Origin: JBFWYO01 sp050186335
Lineage (GTDB): Bacteria > Pseudomonadota > Alphaproteobacteria > Bin65
Direction: 5' to 3'
NCBI GenBank assembly: GCA_050186335.1
Contig: JBFWYO010000030.1
Span: 1 to 47,336, forward strand
DNA length: 47,336 bases
Position numbers and translations under genes: made by a program. A model generated the notes under the pieces. That model was not told where the DNA came from, did not search any database, and saw only the letters and a list, made by a program, of their open reading frames with translations. This document shows positions 1 through 7,619 of this stretch, in pieces. How positions within the stretch are numbered: the first letter of the stretch is position 1; every line of letters begins with the position of its first letter.

Positions 1-39
1 CTGACCATCGTGGTCCGCGAGCGCGAGGAGGCGGCATAA
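1..39 (+). CDS. rplV: 50S ribosomal protein L22, C-terminal end (5' truncated by window)
   Basis: The first 12 codons read LTIVVREREEAA and end at TAA 37-39, which overlaps the rpsC ATG at 39 by one base. A strand ending in a TIVVRE-type sequence directly before rpsC is what the C-terminus of L22 looks like in alphaproteobacteria, and L22 always precedes S3 in the S10 operon. L22 lines the peptide exit tunnel of the large subunit. Only the tail is visible, so the identification rests on this short match plus gene order. Confidence 0.8.
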   Translation: MTIVVREREEAA

Positions 40-884
40 TGGGCCACAAAGTAAATCCGATCGGGCTGCGCCTCGGCATCAACCGGACGTGGGACTCGCG
101 TTGGTTCGCCGAAACCGGCGAATACGCGGATCAGCTGCATCAGGATATCAAGCTGCGCCGGCATCTGATGAAGAAGCTGCAGCAAGCGGGTATCTCGCGC
201 GTCGTGGTCGAACGTCCGGCCAAGAAGGCGCGCATCACCATTCACACCGCGCGCCCGGGCGTCGTCATCGGCAAGAAGGGCGCCGACATCGAGTTGCTCC
301 GCAAGGAGATCTCGAAGATGACCGGCGGCGAGGTCAACCTGAACATCGTCGAAATCCGCAAGCCGGAAATCGACGCCAAGCTGGTCGCGGACAACATCGC
401 GCAACAGCTGGAACGCCGCATCGCGTTCCGCAGAGCCATGAAGCGCGCCGTGCAATCGGCCATGCGCCTTGGCGCCCAGGGCATCCGCATCAACTGCGGC
501 GGCCGCCTGGGCGGCGCCGAAATCGCGCGCACGGAATGGTACCGCGAAGGCCGCGTGCCGCTGCATACACTGCGCGCCGACATCGATTACGGCGAGTCGA
601 CCGCCGAGACCACCTACGGCGCCTGCGGTGTCAAGGTTTGGATCTACAAGGGCGATATCATGGAGCACGATCCGATGGCGCAGGAGCGCCGTTTGACCGA
701 GCAGCAGACCCCGCGTCCGGAAGGCCGGGATCGGGGCGACCGTGATCGCGATCGCGGCGACCGCGATCGTGGTGGTGACCGCGACCGCGGTGCCGCCGAA
801 CGTGAACGCGCGGCCGCCGAGCGGGATAAAGCCATCGGCGAGCGCGACCGCGAGAAATCGCGCGAAGAGAAGTATCGGGAGTAA
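39..884 (+). CDS. rpsC: 30S ribosomal protein S3 with Arg/Asp-rich C-terminal extension
   Basis: S3 is a small-subunit protein at the mRNA entry channel with helicase-like activity. The protein opens MGHKVNPIGLRLG, as S3 does, and has the KH-domain core (GVVIGKKGADIE, about residues 74-86) and the conserved C-terminal S3 domain (GGRLGGAEIARTEWYREGRVPLHTLRADIDY, near 155-187, given here only as a landmark). Canonical S3 ends near residue 220; this one is 281 aa because of about 55 extra residues made almost only of R, D, G, E, A and K in RDRGD-type repeats (from about 225). The start codon overlaps the rplV stop, so the two are translationally coupled. The core assignment is certain; the role of the tail is unknown. 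Confidence 0.98.
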   Translation: MGHKVNPIGLRLGINRTWDSRWFAETGEYADQLHQDIKLRRHLMKKLQQAGISRVVVERPAKKARITIHTARPGVVIGKKGADIELLRKEISKMTGGEVNLNIVEIRKPEIDAKLVADNIAQQLERRIAFRRAMKRAVQSAMRLGAQGIRINCGGRLGGAEIARTEWYREGRVPLHTLRADIDYGESTAETTYGACGVKVWIYKGDIMEHDPMAQERRLTEQQTPRPEGRDRGDRDRDRGDRDRGGDRDRGAAERERAAAERDKAIGERDREKSREEKYRE

Positions 885-892
885 TCGTCGCC

Positions 893-1312
893 ATGATGTC
901 GCCGAAGCGAACCAAGTACCGTAAGGCCTTCAAGGGCCGCATCCACGGCACGTCGAAGGGCGGGACCGAGCTGAATTTCGGCTCGTTCGGCCTGAAGGCG
1001 ACCACGCCGGACCGCCTCACCGCGCGCCAGATCGAAGCCGCGCGCCGGGCGATTACGCGCCACATGAAGCGCGCCGGCCGGTTGTGGATCCGCGTGTTTC
1101 CGGACGTGCCGGTGTCGCAGAAGCCGGCCGAAGTCCGCCAGGGCAAGGGCAAGGGCGCGCCGGAATACTGGGCCGTGCGCATCAAGCCGGGCCGCATTCT
1201 GTTCGAAATCGACGGCGTGACGCCGGCGGTGGCCAAGGAGGCGTTCGAACTCGCCGCGGCCAAGCTGCCGATCCGCACGCGGTTCGTGACACGCTTCGTG
1301 CAGGGAGTCTGA
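893..1312 (+). CDS. rplP: 50S ribosomal protein L16
   Basis: L16 helps organise the A-site and peptidyl transferase region of the large subunit. The product (139 aa) begins MMSPKRTKYRKAFKGRI, matching the family's MLxPKRTKYRK start. That match supports using the first of two adjacent ATGs (893 rather than 896). The C-terminal part (LFEIDGVTPAVAKEAFELAA) is typical. It lies 8 bp after rpsC and 3 bp before rpmC, in the standard S10 operon order. Confidence 0.98.
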   Translation: MMSPKRTKYRKAFKGRIHGTSKGGTELNFGSFGLKATTPDRLTARQIEAARRAITRHMKRAGRLWIRVFPDVPVSQKPAEVRQGKGKGAPEYWAVRIKPGRILFEIDGVTPAVAKEAFELAAAKLPIRTRFVTRFVQGV

Positions 1313-1315
1313 GCC

Positions 1316-1513
1316 ATGAAAGTCGAAGACGTCCGGCTCAAGACCGCGGACCAGCTGAAGGACGAATTGTCGTCGCTCAAGAAGGAGCGCTTCAATCTTC
1401 GTTTCCAGCGGGCCAGCGGGCAACTCGAGAACACCGCGCGCGTGCGCATCGTGCGCAAGGATATTGCGCGCATTCAGACCGTGCTGCGCGAGCGCGCGGC
1501 GAAGCAGGCTTAG
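1316..1513 (+). CDS. rpmC: 50S ribosomal protein L29
   Basis: L29 is a small two-helix protein at the exit of the peptide tunnel, where it contacts signal recognition particle and trigger factor. The 65-aa product contains the family hallmarks DELSSLKKERFNLRFQRASG and NTARVRIVRKDIARIQTVL. Length and position between rplP and rpsQ are standard, with gaps of 3 bp upstream and 9 bp downstream. Confidence 0.97.
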   Translation: MKVEDVRLKTADQLKDELSSLKKERFNLRFQRASGQLENTARVRIVRKDIARIQTVLRERAAKQA

Positions 1514-1522
1514 GAGTAGGAT

Positions 1523-1759
1523 ATGCCGAAGCGCGAAATGCAGGGCGTCGTCGTCAGCGACGCGATGGACAAGACGGTGACGGTACGCGTCGAGCGGCGC
1601 GTGCGGCATCCCGTCTACGGCAAGTTCATCAAGCGCTCGAAGAAATTCCTGGCGCACGACGAAACGAACCAGATCAAAGTCGGCGATGTGGTGCGTATCC
1701 GCGAATGCCGGCCGATGTCCAAGCGTAAGACCTGGGAAGTGATCCCGGGCGACGCGTGA
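1523..1759 (+). CDS. rpsQ: 30S ribosomal protein S17
   Basis: S17 is a primary 16S rRNA-binding protein with an OB fold. The 78-aa product starts MPKREMQGVVVSDAMDKTV and carries the conserved VERRVRHPVYGKFIKRSKKF and GDVVRIRECRPMSKRKTW segments. A GGAGTAGGAT sequence just before the ATG serves as ribosome binding site. Position after rpmC is standard. Confidence 0.97.
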   Translation: MPKREMQGVVVSDAMDKTVTVRVERRVRHPVYGKFIKRSKKFLAHDETNQIKVGDVVRIRECRPMSKRKTWEVIPGDA

Positions 1760-1790
1760 GCGGCGCACCAGTACAAACGAGGCCTGCCCC

Positions 1791-2159
1791 ATGATTCAAC
1801 AACAGACCCGATTGGAAGTCGCCGACAACTCCGGCGCGCGCCAGGTGGCGTGCATCAAGGTGTTGGGCGGCTCGAAGCGCCGTTACGCGCATGTGGGCGA
1901 CATCATCGTGGTGTCGGTCAAGGAAGCGATCCCGCGCGGCCGCGTCAAGAAGGGCGATATCCACAAAGCCGTCATCGTGCGTACCTCGAAAGAGATCCGC
2001 CGCGAAGACGGCAGCTCGATCCGCTTCGACCGCAACGCGGCGGTGTTGATCGACAACAACAACGAGCCGATCGGCACACGTATCTTCGGGCCGGTGACGC
2101 GCGAACTGCGTGCCCGTCAATTCATGAAGATCATCTCGCTGGCACCGGAAGTGCTGTGA
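1791..2159 (+). CDS. rplN: 50S ribosomal protein L14
   Basis: L14 sits at the intersubunit face and forms bridges to 16S rRNA. The 122-aa product starts MIQQQTRLEVADNSGARQ and contains the L14 signature GRVKKGDIHKAVIVRTSKE and the C-terminal FGPVTRELR segment. Its length equals the family norm. It begins the spc-operon set, 31 bp after rpsQ; no separate promoter is evident in that gap. Confidence 0.98.
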   Translation: MIQQQTRLEVADNSGARQVACIKVLGGSKRRYAHVGDIIVVSVKEAIPRGRVKKGDIHKAVIVRTSKEIRREDGSSIRFDRNAAVLIDNNNEPIGTRIFGPVTRELRARQFMKIISLAPEVL

Positions 2160-2177
2160 GACGGTTTTAAGGACAAG

Positions 2178-2519
2178 ATGACCATGACCATCAAAGTAAA
2201 AATCAAGAAGGGCGATCGCGTGATCGTCCGTTCGGGCAAAGACAAGGGCAAGCGCGGCGACGTGCTCGGCGTCCTGCGCGGCGAGTCCGCGAACGATACC
2301 CGTGTTCTGGTCAGCGGCGTCAACATGATCCGGCGTCACACGCGGCAGGCACCGGGCGAACCGGGCGGCATCATCAGCAAGGAAGCGCCGATTCACGTTT
2401 CCAAGGTCGCGCTGATCGATCCGAAATCCGACAAGGCGACCCGCGTCGGCTACAAGTTCCTCGAAGACGGGCGAAAGGTGCGCGTCGCGCGCCAATCCGG
2501 CGAAGTGCTGGACGCTTAA
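2178..2519 (+). CDS. rplX: 50S ribosomal protein L24
   Basis: L24 is an assembly-initiator protein of the large subunit. The 113-aa product has the KOW motif near its start (KIKKGDRVIVRSGKDKGKRG, about residues 8-27) and the conserved GVNMIRRHTRQ and GGIISKEAPIHVSKVAL segments. AAGGA lies a few bases before the ATG at 2178; a second in-frame ATG at 2184 would give a protein two residues shorter and cannot be excluded. Confidence 0.97.
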   Translation: MTMTIKVKIKKGDRVIVRSGKDKGKRGDVLGVLRGESANDTRVLVSGVNMIRRHTRQAPGEPGGIISKEAPIHVSKVALIDPKSDKATRVGYKFLEDGRKVRVARQSGEVLDA

Positions 2520-2540
2520 GGGCCCGTGGAGAATCCGATT

Positions 2541-3092
2541 ATGGCTACGACCACTCGACTGCAAGAACAGTACAAGACCGTCGTCCGGAAGAAGATGATG
2601 GAGCGGTTCAATTACAAGAACCTGCACCAGATTCCGCGGCTGGATAAGATCGTCATCAATATGGGCGTCGGCGAAGCCACCGGCGACTCGAAGAAGATCA
2701 ACGCCGCCGTGAAGGATCTGACCGCGATCGCCGGTCAGAAGCCGCAGGTCACCACGGCGCGCAAGTCCGAAGCCAATTTCAAGCTGCGCGAAGGCCTGAA
2801 GATCGGCTGCAAGGTGACGTTGCGTCGCCAGCGCATGTACGAATTCCTCGACCGGCTGGTCACCATCGCGCTGCCGCGCGTGCGCGACTTCCGCGGCCTC
2901 AACCCGAAAAGCTTCGATGGCCGCGGCAATTTCGCGCTCGGCATCAAGGAGCAGATCGTGTTTCCGGAAATCAACTACGACGAGATCGATGAAATCCGGG
3001 GCATGGACATCATCATCGTGACCACCGCGAAGACGGACGACGAGGCGCGCGAACTGCTGCGCGCCTTCGACATGCCGTTCCCGAAACAGTAA
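2541..3092 (+). CDS. rplE: 50S ribosomal protein L5
   Basis: L5 binds 5S rRNA in the central protuberance and contacts the P-site tRNA. The 183-aa product carries KIVINMGVGEA, QKPQVTTARKSEANFKLREG, RVRDFRGLNPKSFDGRGN and the C-terminal TTAKTDDEARELLRAFDMPF, all typical of L5. I chose the ATG at 2541 (TGGAGAAT in front of it) rather than the in-frame GTG at 2526, because MATTTRLQEQYK matches usual L5 N-termini. Position between rplX and rpsN is standard. Confidence 0.97.
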   Translation: MATTTRLQEQYKTVVRKKMMERFNYKNLHQIPRLDKIVINMGVGEATGDSKKINAAVKDLTAIAGQKPQVTTARKSEANFKLREGLKIGCKVTLRRQRMYEFLDRLVTIALPRVRDFRGLNPKSFDGRGNFALGIKEQIVFPEINYDEIDEIRGMDIIIVTTAKTDDEARELLRAFDMPFPKQ

Positions 3093-3112
3093 TCGCCGAA
3101 CCGGAGCACATC

Positions 3113-3418
3113 ATGGCGACGCGCGTACAGATCGAGAAGAACAAGTCCCGCCGCAAGCTGGTCGAGCGCTACGCATCGAAGCGCAGCAAGCTGAAGGCGG
3201 CGGCGAAGAACCCGAAACTGTCGGCCGAGGACCGCTTCCAGGCGCGCCTCAAGCTGGCCGAACTGCCGCGCAATTCGGCGCCCAATCGGGTGCGCAATCG
3301 CTGCGAGCTGACCGGGCGTTCGCGCAGCGTCTACCGCAAGTTCAAGCTGAGCCGCCTCAAGCTGCGCGAACTGGCGTCGAACGGCCAGATCCCCGGCGCC
3401 GTCAAGGCGAGCTGGTAA
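3113..3418 (+). CDS. rpsN: 30S ribosomal protein S14 (zinc-independent long form)
   Basis: S14 is a late-assembly protein of the small-subunit head. The 101-aa length and the absence of the paired CxxC zinc-knuckle motifs identify the long, zinc-independent form; the C-terminal LTGRSRSVYRKFKLSRLKLR block is diagnostic. GGAGCACATC precedes the ATG. It lies between rplE and rpsH as usual. Confidence 0.97.
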   Translation: MATRVQIEKNKSRRKLVERYASKRSKLKAAAKNPKLSAEDRFQARLKLAELPRNSAPNRVRNRCELTGRSRSVYRKFKLSRLKLRELASNGQIPGAVKASW

Positions 3419-3429
3419 GGAGTATCGAT

Positions 3430-3828
3430 ATGCCGATGACCGATCCCATTTCCGACATGCTGGCGCGTATCCGCAACGGATTGCACGCGCGCCGCCAGAG
3501 CATCACGTGCCCGCACTCCGCGCTCAAGGTGCAGGTGCTCGCCGTGCTCAAGGACGAGGGCTATATCCGCGGCTATTCCGAGAAGGATGTCCGGTCCGGC
3601 ATCAAGGAATTGACGATCGAGCTCAAGTATCACAACGGCGAGCCGGCGATTAAGGAAGTCGAGCGTGTTTCCACGCCCGGCCGCCGCGTCTACTCGACGA
3701 TCGACAAGATGCCGCGCCACTTCGGCGGCCTGGGTATCGCCATTCTCTCGACGTCGCACGGCGTCATGGCGGACCACGTCGCGCGCGACAAGAACGTCGG
3801 CGGCGAAGTTCTGTGTCGCGTATTTTAA
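3430..3828 (+). CDS. rpsH: 30S ribosomal protein S8
   Basis: S8 binds the central domain of 16S rRNA and, in enterobacteria, represses the spc operon by binding its mRNA. The 132-aa product begins MPMTDPISDMLARIRNG and ends with STSHGVMADHVARDKNVGGEVLCRVF, typical of S8. The start at 3430 has AAGGAG seven bases upstream. Whether S8 autoregulation occurs here cannot be judged from the sequence. Confidence 0.98.
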   Translation: MPMTDPISDMLARIRNGLHARRQSITCPHSALKVQVLAVLKDEGYIRGYSEKDVRSGIKELTIELKYHNGEPAIKEVERVSTPGRRVYSTIDKMPRHFGGLGIAILSTSHGVMADHVARDKNVGGEVLCRVF

Positions 3829-3852
3829 CCTCGGATTGATCGGAATACGTCC

Positions 3853-4386
3853 ATGTCTCGTGTCGGAAAGAACCCGGTAAAAGTGCCCGCGGGCGTCGAA
3901 GTCAAGGTCGACGGCGACAAGGTCACGGCCAAGGGCAAGCTCGGCCAGTTGACCGATTCCTTCGGGCGCGACGTTGCCGTCTCTTTCAAGGACGGCGAAA
4001 TCGCGGTGCAGCCGGCGAACGACTCCAAGCGCGCCCGCATGATGTGGGGCACGGCGCGCAACAAGCTGCGCAACATGGTCGAGGGCGTTTCCAAGGGCTT
4101 CACCTACAACATGGAAATCAGCGGCGTCGGCTATCGTGCCGCGGTCCAGGGCAAGCTGCTGAATCTGCAGCTCGGCCACAGCCACGAAATCAACCTGCCG
4201 GTGCCCGAAGGCCTCGCGGTCAAGGTCGAAAAGAACGTGGCGCTCGAAATCACCGGCGCCAGCAAAGAGCGGATCGGGCAGTTCTGCGCCGAAATCCGCG
4301 CGCTGCGCCCGCCCGAGCCCTACAAGGGCAAGGGCATCAAGTACAAGAACGAAGTCATCCTGCGTAAGGAAGGCAAGAAGAAGTAA
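3853..4386 (+). CDS. rplF: 50S ribosomal protein L6
   Basis: L6 lies near the factor-binding site of the large subunit. The 177-aa product opens MSRVGKNPVKVPAGVEV and carries the L6 signature region PEPYKGKGIKYKNEVILRKE near its end. Length and order (rpsH, rplF, rplR) are standard. Confidence 0.98.
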   Translation: MSRVGKNPVKVPAGVEVKVDGDKVTAKGKLGQLTDSFGRDVAVSFKDGEIAVQPANDSKRARMMWGTARNKLRNMVEGVSKGFTYNMEISGVGYRAAVQGKLLNLQLGHSHEINLPVPEGLAVKVEKNVALEITGASKERIGQFCAEIRALRPPEPYKGKGIKYKNEVILRKEGKKK

Positions 4387-4410
4387 CGCCCGAAGGACAG
4401 AGTTTTCGCC

Positions 4411-4773
4411 ATGGCTAAGCAACACCTAGTGACCGCGCGCCGCCTCAAGCGCACCCGGTATCGGATTCAGCAGACTTCGAAGGGGCGCCCGCGCCTCAGC
4501 GTGTTCCGCTCCGAGAAGCACATCTACGCGCAGATCATCGACGACGTGACCGGCCGCACGATTGCCGCGGCCTCATCGATCGACAAGGCGGTCAAAGCCG
4601 AGATGAAGAACGGCGCCGGCACCGATGCCGCGAAGTCGGTCGGCAAGCTGATCGCGGAACGCGCCGGCGAAAAGGGCGTCAAGCAGGTCGTGTTCGATCG
4701 CGGCTCGTATATCTATCACGGCCGGGTCAAGGCCCTCGCCGACGCCGCCCGCGAGGGCGGACTCAATTTCTAA
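4411..4773 (+). CDS. rplR: 50S ribosomal protein L18
   Basis: L18 binds 5S rRNA together with L5. The 120-aa product contains RLSVFRSEKHIYAQIIDD, VVFDRGSYIYHGRVKALADA and the final AREGGLNF, all conserved in L18. AAGGACAG precedes the ATG. It lies 24 bp after rplF and 12 bp before rpsE. Confidence 0.98.
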   Translation: MAKQHLVTARRLKRTRYRIQQTSKGRPRLSVFRSEKHIYAQIIDDVTGRTIAAASSIDKAVKAEMKNGAGTDAAKSVGKLIAERAGEKGVKQVVFDRGSYIYHGRVKALADAAREGGLNF

Positions 4774-4785
4774 GGGAAGCAAAGT

Positions 4786-5343
4786 ATGGCACGCGAACCT
4801 AGACAGAAACGAGACTCCGGCGATCGCGAAGACAACGAGTTTGTTGAGAAGCTCGTCAGCATCAATCGCGTCGCCAAGGTGGTCAAAGGCGGCAAGCGGT
4901 TCGGTTTTGCGGCGCTGGTCGTCGTCGGCGACGGCAAGGGCCGCGCCGGGCACGGCGCCGGCAAGGCGCGCGAAGTTCCGGAAGCGATCCGCAAGGCGAC
5001 CGAGCAGGCCAAGCGCAGCTTGACGCGCGTGCCGTTGCGCGAAGGCCGCACCCTGCATCACGACGTGGTGGCGCAATTCGGCTCGGGCAGCGTGGTCATT
5101 CGCGCCGCGCCGCCGGGCACCGGCATCATCGCGGGCGGTCCGATGCGCGCCGTGTTCGAAAGCCTCGGCGTGCACGATGTTGTCGCCAAATCGGTCGGCA
5201 GCAGCAATCCGCATAACATGGTCAAGGCCACGTTCGAGGCGCTCAAGCAGATTCAGTCGCCGCGCGACGTGGCCGCGCGCCGCGGCAAGAAGGTGGGCGA
5301 CATCGTCGGCCGCCGGACCACCGGTCAGGAAGTCAAGGAGTAA
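4786..5343 (+). CDS. rpsE: 30S ribosomal protein S5
   Basis: S5 acts at the mRNA entry channel and in decoding fidelity; ram mutations map here in other bacteria. The 185-aa product has the S5 double-stranded-RNA-binding-like N domain (LVSINRVAKVVKGGKRFGF, about 23-41) and the conserved core APPGTGIIAGGPMRAVFESLG (only partly quoted as a landmark). It lies 3 bp before rpmD, suggesting coupled translation. Confidence 0.98.
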   Translation: MAREPRQKRDSGDREDNEFVEKLVSINRVAKVVKGGKRFGFAALVVVGDGKGRAGHGAGKAREVPEAIRKATEQAKRSLTRVPLREGRTLHHDVVAQFGSGSVVIRAAPPGTGIIAGGPMRAVFESLGVHDVVAKSVGSSNPHNMVKATFEALKQIQSPRDVAARRGKKVGDIVGRRTTGQEVKE

Positions 5344-5346
5344 GCG

Positions 5347-5541
5347 ATGGCCGAAAGCAAGAAGCGGGTGCGCGTCACCCAGGTCGGCAGTCCGATCGGC
5401 CGGCGCAGCGATCAGCGCGCCACGTTGGTCGGTCTCGGCCTCAACAAGCTGCACAAGTCGCGCGAGCTGGAAGATACGCCTGCGGTGCGCGGCATGATCG
5501 GCAAGGTCAACCATCTGCTGAAGGTGGAAACCGTCAACTGA
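5347..5541 (+). CDS. rpmD: 50S ribosomal protein L30
   Basis: L30 is a small large-subunit protein absent from some lineages but common in proteobacteria. The 64-aa product shows the family pattern VTQVGSPIGRRSDQRATLVG and LNKLHKSRELEDTPAVRGMI. It starts 3 bp after rpsE and is followed by an unusually long 68-bp gap with two stem-loops before rplO. Confidence 0.97.
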   Translation: MAESKKRVRVTQVGSPIGRRSDQRATLVGLGLNKLHKSRELEDTPAVRGMIGKVNHLLKVETVN

Positions 5542-5542
5542 C

Positions 5543-5586
5543 ACCCCATATGCGTAGGGGTTTCGACGCCGCCCGTTCGGGCGGCG
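5543..5586 (+). other. Tandem stem-loops in the rpmD-rplO gap
   Basis: Two inverted repeats follow rpmD directly. The first pairs ACCCC (5543-5547) with GGGGT (5557-5561). The second is a perfect 9-bp stem, CGCCGCCCG (5567-5575) with CGGGCGGCG (5578-5586), around a TT loop. No T-tract follows, so it is not a standard rho-independent terminator. It could be an RNA-stability or processing element or a leader for rplO; the function is inference. Confidence 0.6.
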
Positions 5587-5609
5587 CTCCGGCAAGAAGG
5601 TAATTAGTC

Positions 5610-6263
5610 ATGCGTCTCAATCAGCTCGCCGACAACCCGGGCTCCCACAAGCGCCGCCGTCGCCTCGGCCGCGGCCTCGGCTCCGGCCGCGGCAAGACCG
5701 CGGGCCGCGGTCAAAAGGGTCAGAAGGCGCGCACCGGCGTGCGCATCGACGGGTTCGAGGGCGGCCAGATGCCGCTGTTCCGCCGCCTGCCGAAGCGCGG
5801 CTTCACCAACATTTTCCGCCTGCGCTATGTCGAGATCAACACCGGCCGCCTGCAAAAGGCGATCGATGACGGCCGCCTGAACGCGGCTTCGCCGATCGAC
5901 GTCAAAGTGCTGAAGGACGCCGGCGTGATCAGCCATCCGCGCGACGGGCTGCGCCTGCTGGCCAAGGGCGACATCAAGTCGGCCATCACCATCGAAGTCA
6001 CCGGCGCCTCGCAGGCCGCGATCGACCAGGTCGCCAAGGCCGGCGGCAAGGTCAACGTGATCCCGGTCAAGGTCGACGCCAAACGCGAAGCCATGATCGA
6101 AAAGCGCGCCGCGTCGCGCCTGAAACGCAAGGGCGCGAGCACGAAGCCCGCGGCAAAGGCAGCGGAAACGGACGACGCCAAGCCGGCGGACAAGAAGGCC
6201 GCGAAGCCGCCCAAGCCGGCCTCCGAAAAGCCAGCAGCGAAGCCGGCCGGCGACAAGCAGTAA
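5610..6263 (+). CDS. rplO: 50S ribosomal protein L15 with Lys/Ala/Pro-rich C-terminal extension
   Basis: L15 is an assembly protein of the large subunit. The N-terminal two thirds are typical: MRLNQLADNPGSHKRRRRLG, the glycine-rich GRGLGSGRGKTAGRGQKGQ region, and GFEGGQMPLFRRLPKRGF. Usual L15 is about 145-160 aa; this one is 217 aa because of a C-terminal stretch (from about residue 168) made of K, A, P, D, S and E with AAKPPKPASEKPAAKP-type repeats. The reading frame is clean up to the stop and secY follows after 15 bp, so the tail is real coding sequence. Its role is unknown. Confidence 0.97.
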   Translation: MRLNQLADNPGSHKRRRRLGRGLGSGRGKTAGRGQKGQKARTGVRIDGFEGGQMPLFRRLPKRGFTNIFRLRYVEINTGRLQKAIDDGRLNAASPIDVKVLKDAGVISHPRDGLRLLAKGDIKSAITIEVTGASQAAIDQVAKAGGKVNVIPVKVDAKREAMIEKRAASRLKRKGASTKPAAKAAETDDAKPADKKAAKPPKPASEKPAAKPAGDKQ

Positions 6264-6278
6264 CCCTGGAGTCTGCCC

Positions 6279-7619
6279 ATGGCGACGGCCGATAAACTCG
6301 CCACCAATATGGGGTGGAGCGCCTTTTCGAAGGCATCCGACCTCAAGAAGCGCCTGTGGTTCACCCTTGGTGCTTTGATCGTTTACCGCCTGGGCACGTT
6401 CATTCCGATCCCCGGCATCGATCAGACCGTGTTCGCGGACATGTTCAAGCAGGCCGGCGGCCTGCTGGAAATGTTCAACATGTTGGCCGGCGGCGCCGTC
6501 GAGCGCATGACCATCTTCGCGCTCAACATCATGCCGTACATTTCGGCGTCGATCATCATGCAGCTGATGACCGCCGTGTCGCCGAAGATGGAGCAGCTAC
6601 GCAAGGAAGGCGAAGCCGGGCGCAAGAAGATCAACCAATACACGCGCTATGGCACGGTCATTCTGGCGGCGCTTCAGGCCTATGGGATCGCGGTCGGCCT
6701 GGAAGGCATGCAAAGTTCGGCCGGCAGCGTCGTCGCCGCGCCGGGCATGTTCTTCCGCGCTTCGGTCGTCATCACGCTGGTCGGCGGGACGCTGTTCCTG
6801 ATGTGGCTGGGCGAGCAGATCACCGCCCGCGGCGTCGGTAACGGAATTTCGCTCATCATCTTTGCCGGCATCATCGCGACGATGCCGGGCTCGATCGTCC
6901 AGTTGCTTGAATCCGGCCGCAAGGGCGACAAGTCCGGCCTGGAAATCGTCGTTCTGCTCGCGCTGACCCTGGCGGTGATTGCATTCGTCGTGTTCGTCGA
7001 ACGAGCGCAGCGAAGAATCGTCGTCCAGTATCCGAAACGTCAGATGGGTAATCGGATGACCGGGGGCGAGGTTTCGCACATCCCCTTGAAACTGAATACG
7101 TCGGGCGTGATTCCGCCGATTTTCGCCAGCTCGCTGCTGCTGCTGCCGACCACGCTGGCGACCTTCCAGGGCACCTCGGACGCCGCCTGGATGAGCTGGA
7201 TCGGCGCCAATTTCGGCCGCGGCCAGCCTTTGTTCCTGATCGTCTATCTGGCGCTGATCGCGTTCTTCGCCTTCTTCTACACGGCGATCGTGTTCAATCC
7301 GCAGGATACGGCGGAGAATCTGCGCAAATACGGCGGCTTCGTGCCGGGCATCCGGCCCGGCAAGAACACGGCCGATCATTTCGACCATGTGCTGACCCGC
7401 ATCACGACCATCGGCGCGCTCTATCTGTGCGTGGTGTGCGCCTTGCCCGAGGTACTGATTCGGGAGTTCGCGGTGCCGTTCTATCTGGGCGGCACGTCGC
7501 TGCTGATCGTGGTCTCCGTGACCATGGACACGACGGCGCAGATCCAAGGCTATCTGCTGGCGCATCAGTACGAAGGCTTGATCAAGAAGTCGCGGCTCGG
7601 CAAGGACCGGAAGCGATGA
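6279..7619 (+). CDS. secY: Protein translocase subunit SecY
   Basis: SecY forms the channel of the SecYEG translocon in the inner membrane. The 446-aa product has the expected hydrophobic segments (about ten), starting with FTLGALIVYRLGTFIPIPGI (about 31-50), and the conserved cytoplasmic loop GGEVSHIPLKLNTSGVIPPIF. The C-terminal GYLLAHQYEGLIKKSRLG segment is also typical. Its TGA overlaps the adk ATG (ATGA at 7616-7619), so translation of adk is probably coupled. The position between rplO and adk is standard. Confidence 0.98.
   Translation: MATADKLATNMGWSAFSKASDLKKRLWFTLGALIVYRLGTFIPIPGIDQTVFADMFKQAGGLLEMFNMLAGGAVERMTIFALNIMPYISASIIMQLMTAVSPKMEQLRKEGEAGRKKINQYTRYGTVILAALQAYGIAVGLEGMQSSAGSVVAAPGMFFRASVVITLVGGTLFLMWLGEQITARGVGNGISLIIFAGIIATMPGSIVQLLESGRKGDKSGLEIVVLLALTLAVIAFVVFVERAQRRIVVQYPKRQMGNRMTGGEVSHIPLKLNTSGVIPPIFASSLLLLPTTLATFQGTSDAAWMSWIGANFGRGQPLFLIVYLALIAFFAFFYTAIVFNPQDTAENLRKYGGFVPGIRPGKNTADHFDHVLTRITTIGALYLCVVCALPEVLIREFAVPFYLGGTSLLIVVSVTMDTTAQIQGYLLAHQYEGLIKKSRLGKDRKR

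Noticed and set aside
89..745. Long open frame overlapping rpsC in another phase (and similar shadows on both strands along the window)
   Set aside because: High-GC DNA leaves other frames open; these have no family match, no ribosome binding site and overlap genes with strong identification.
715..880. Tandem repeats in the rpsC 3' end as possible CRISPR
   Set aside because: Repeats are short, contiguous and in frame with coding; there are no unique spacers.
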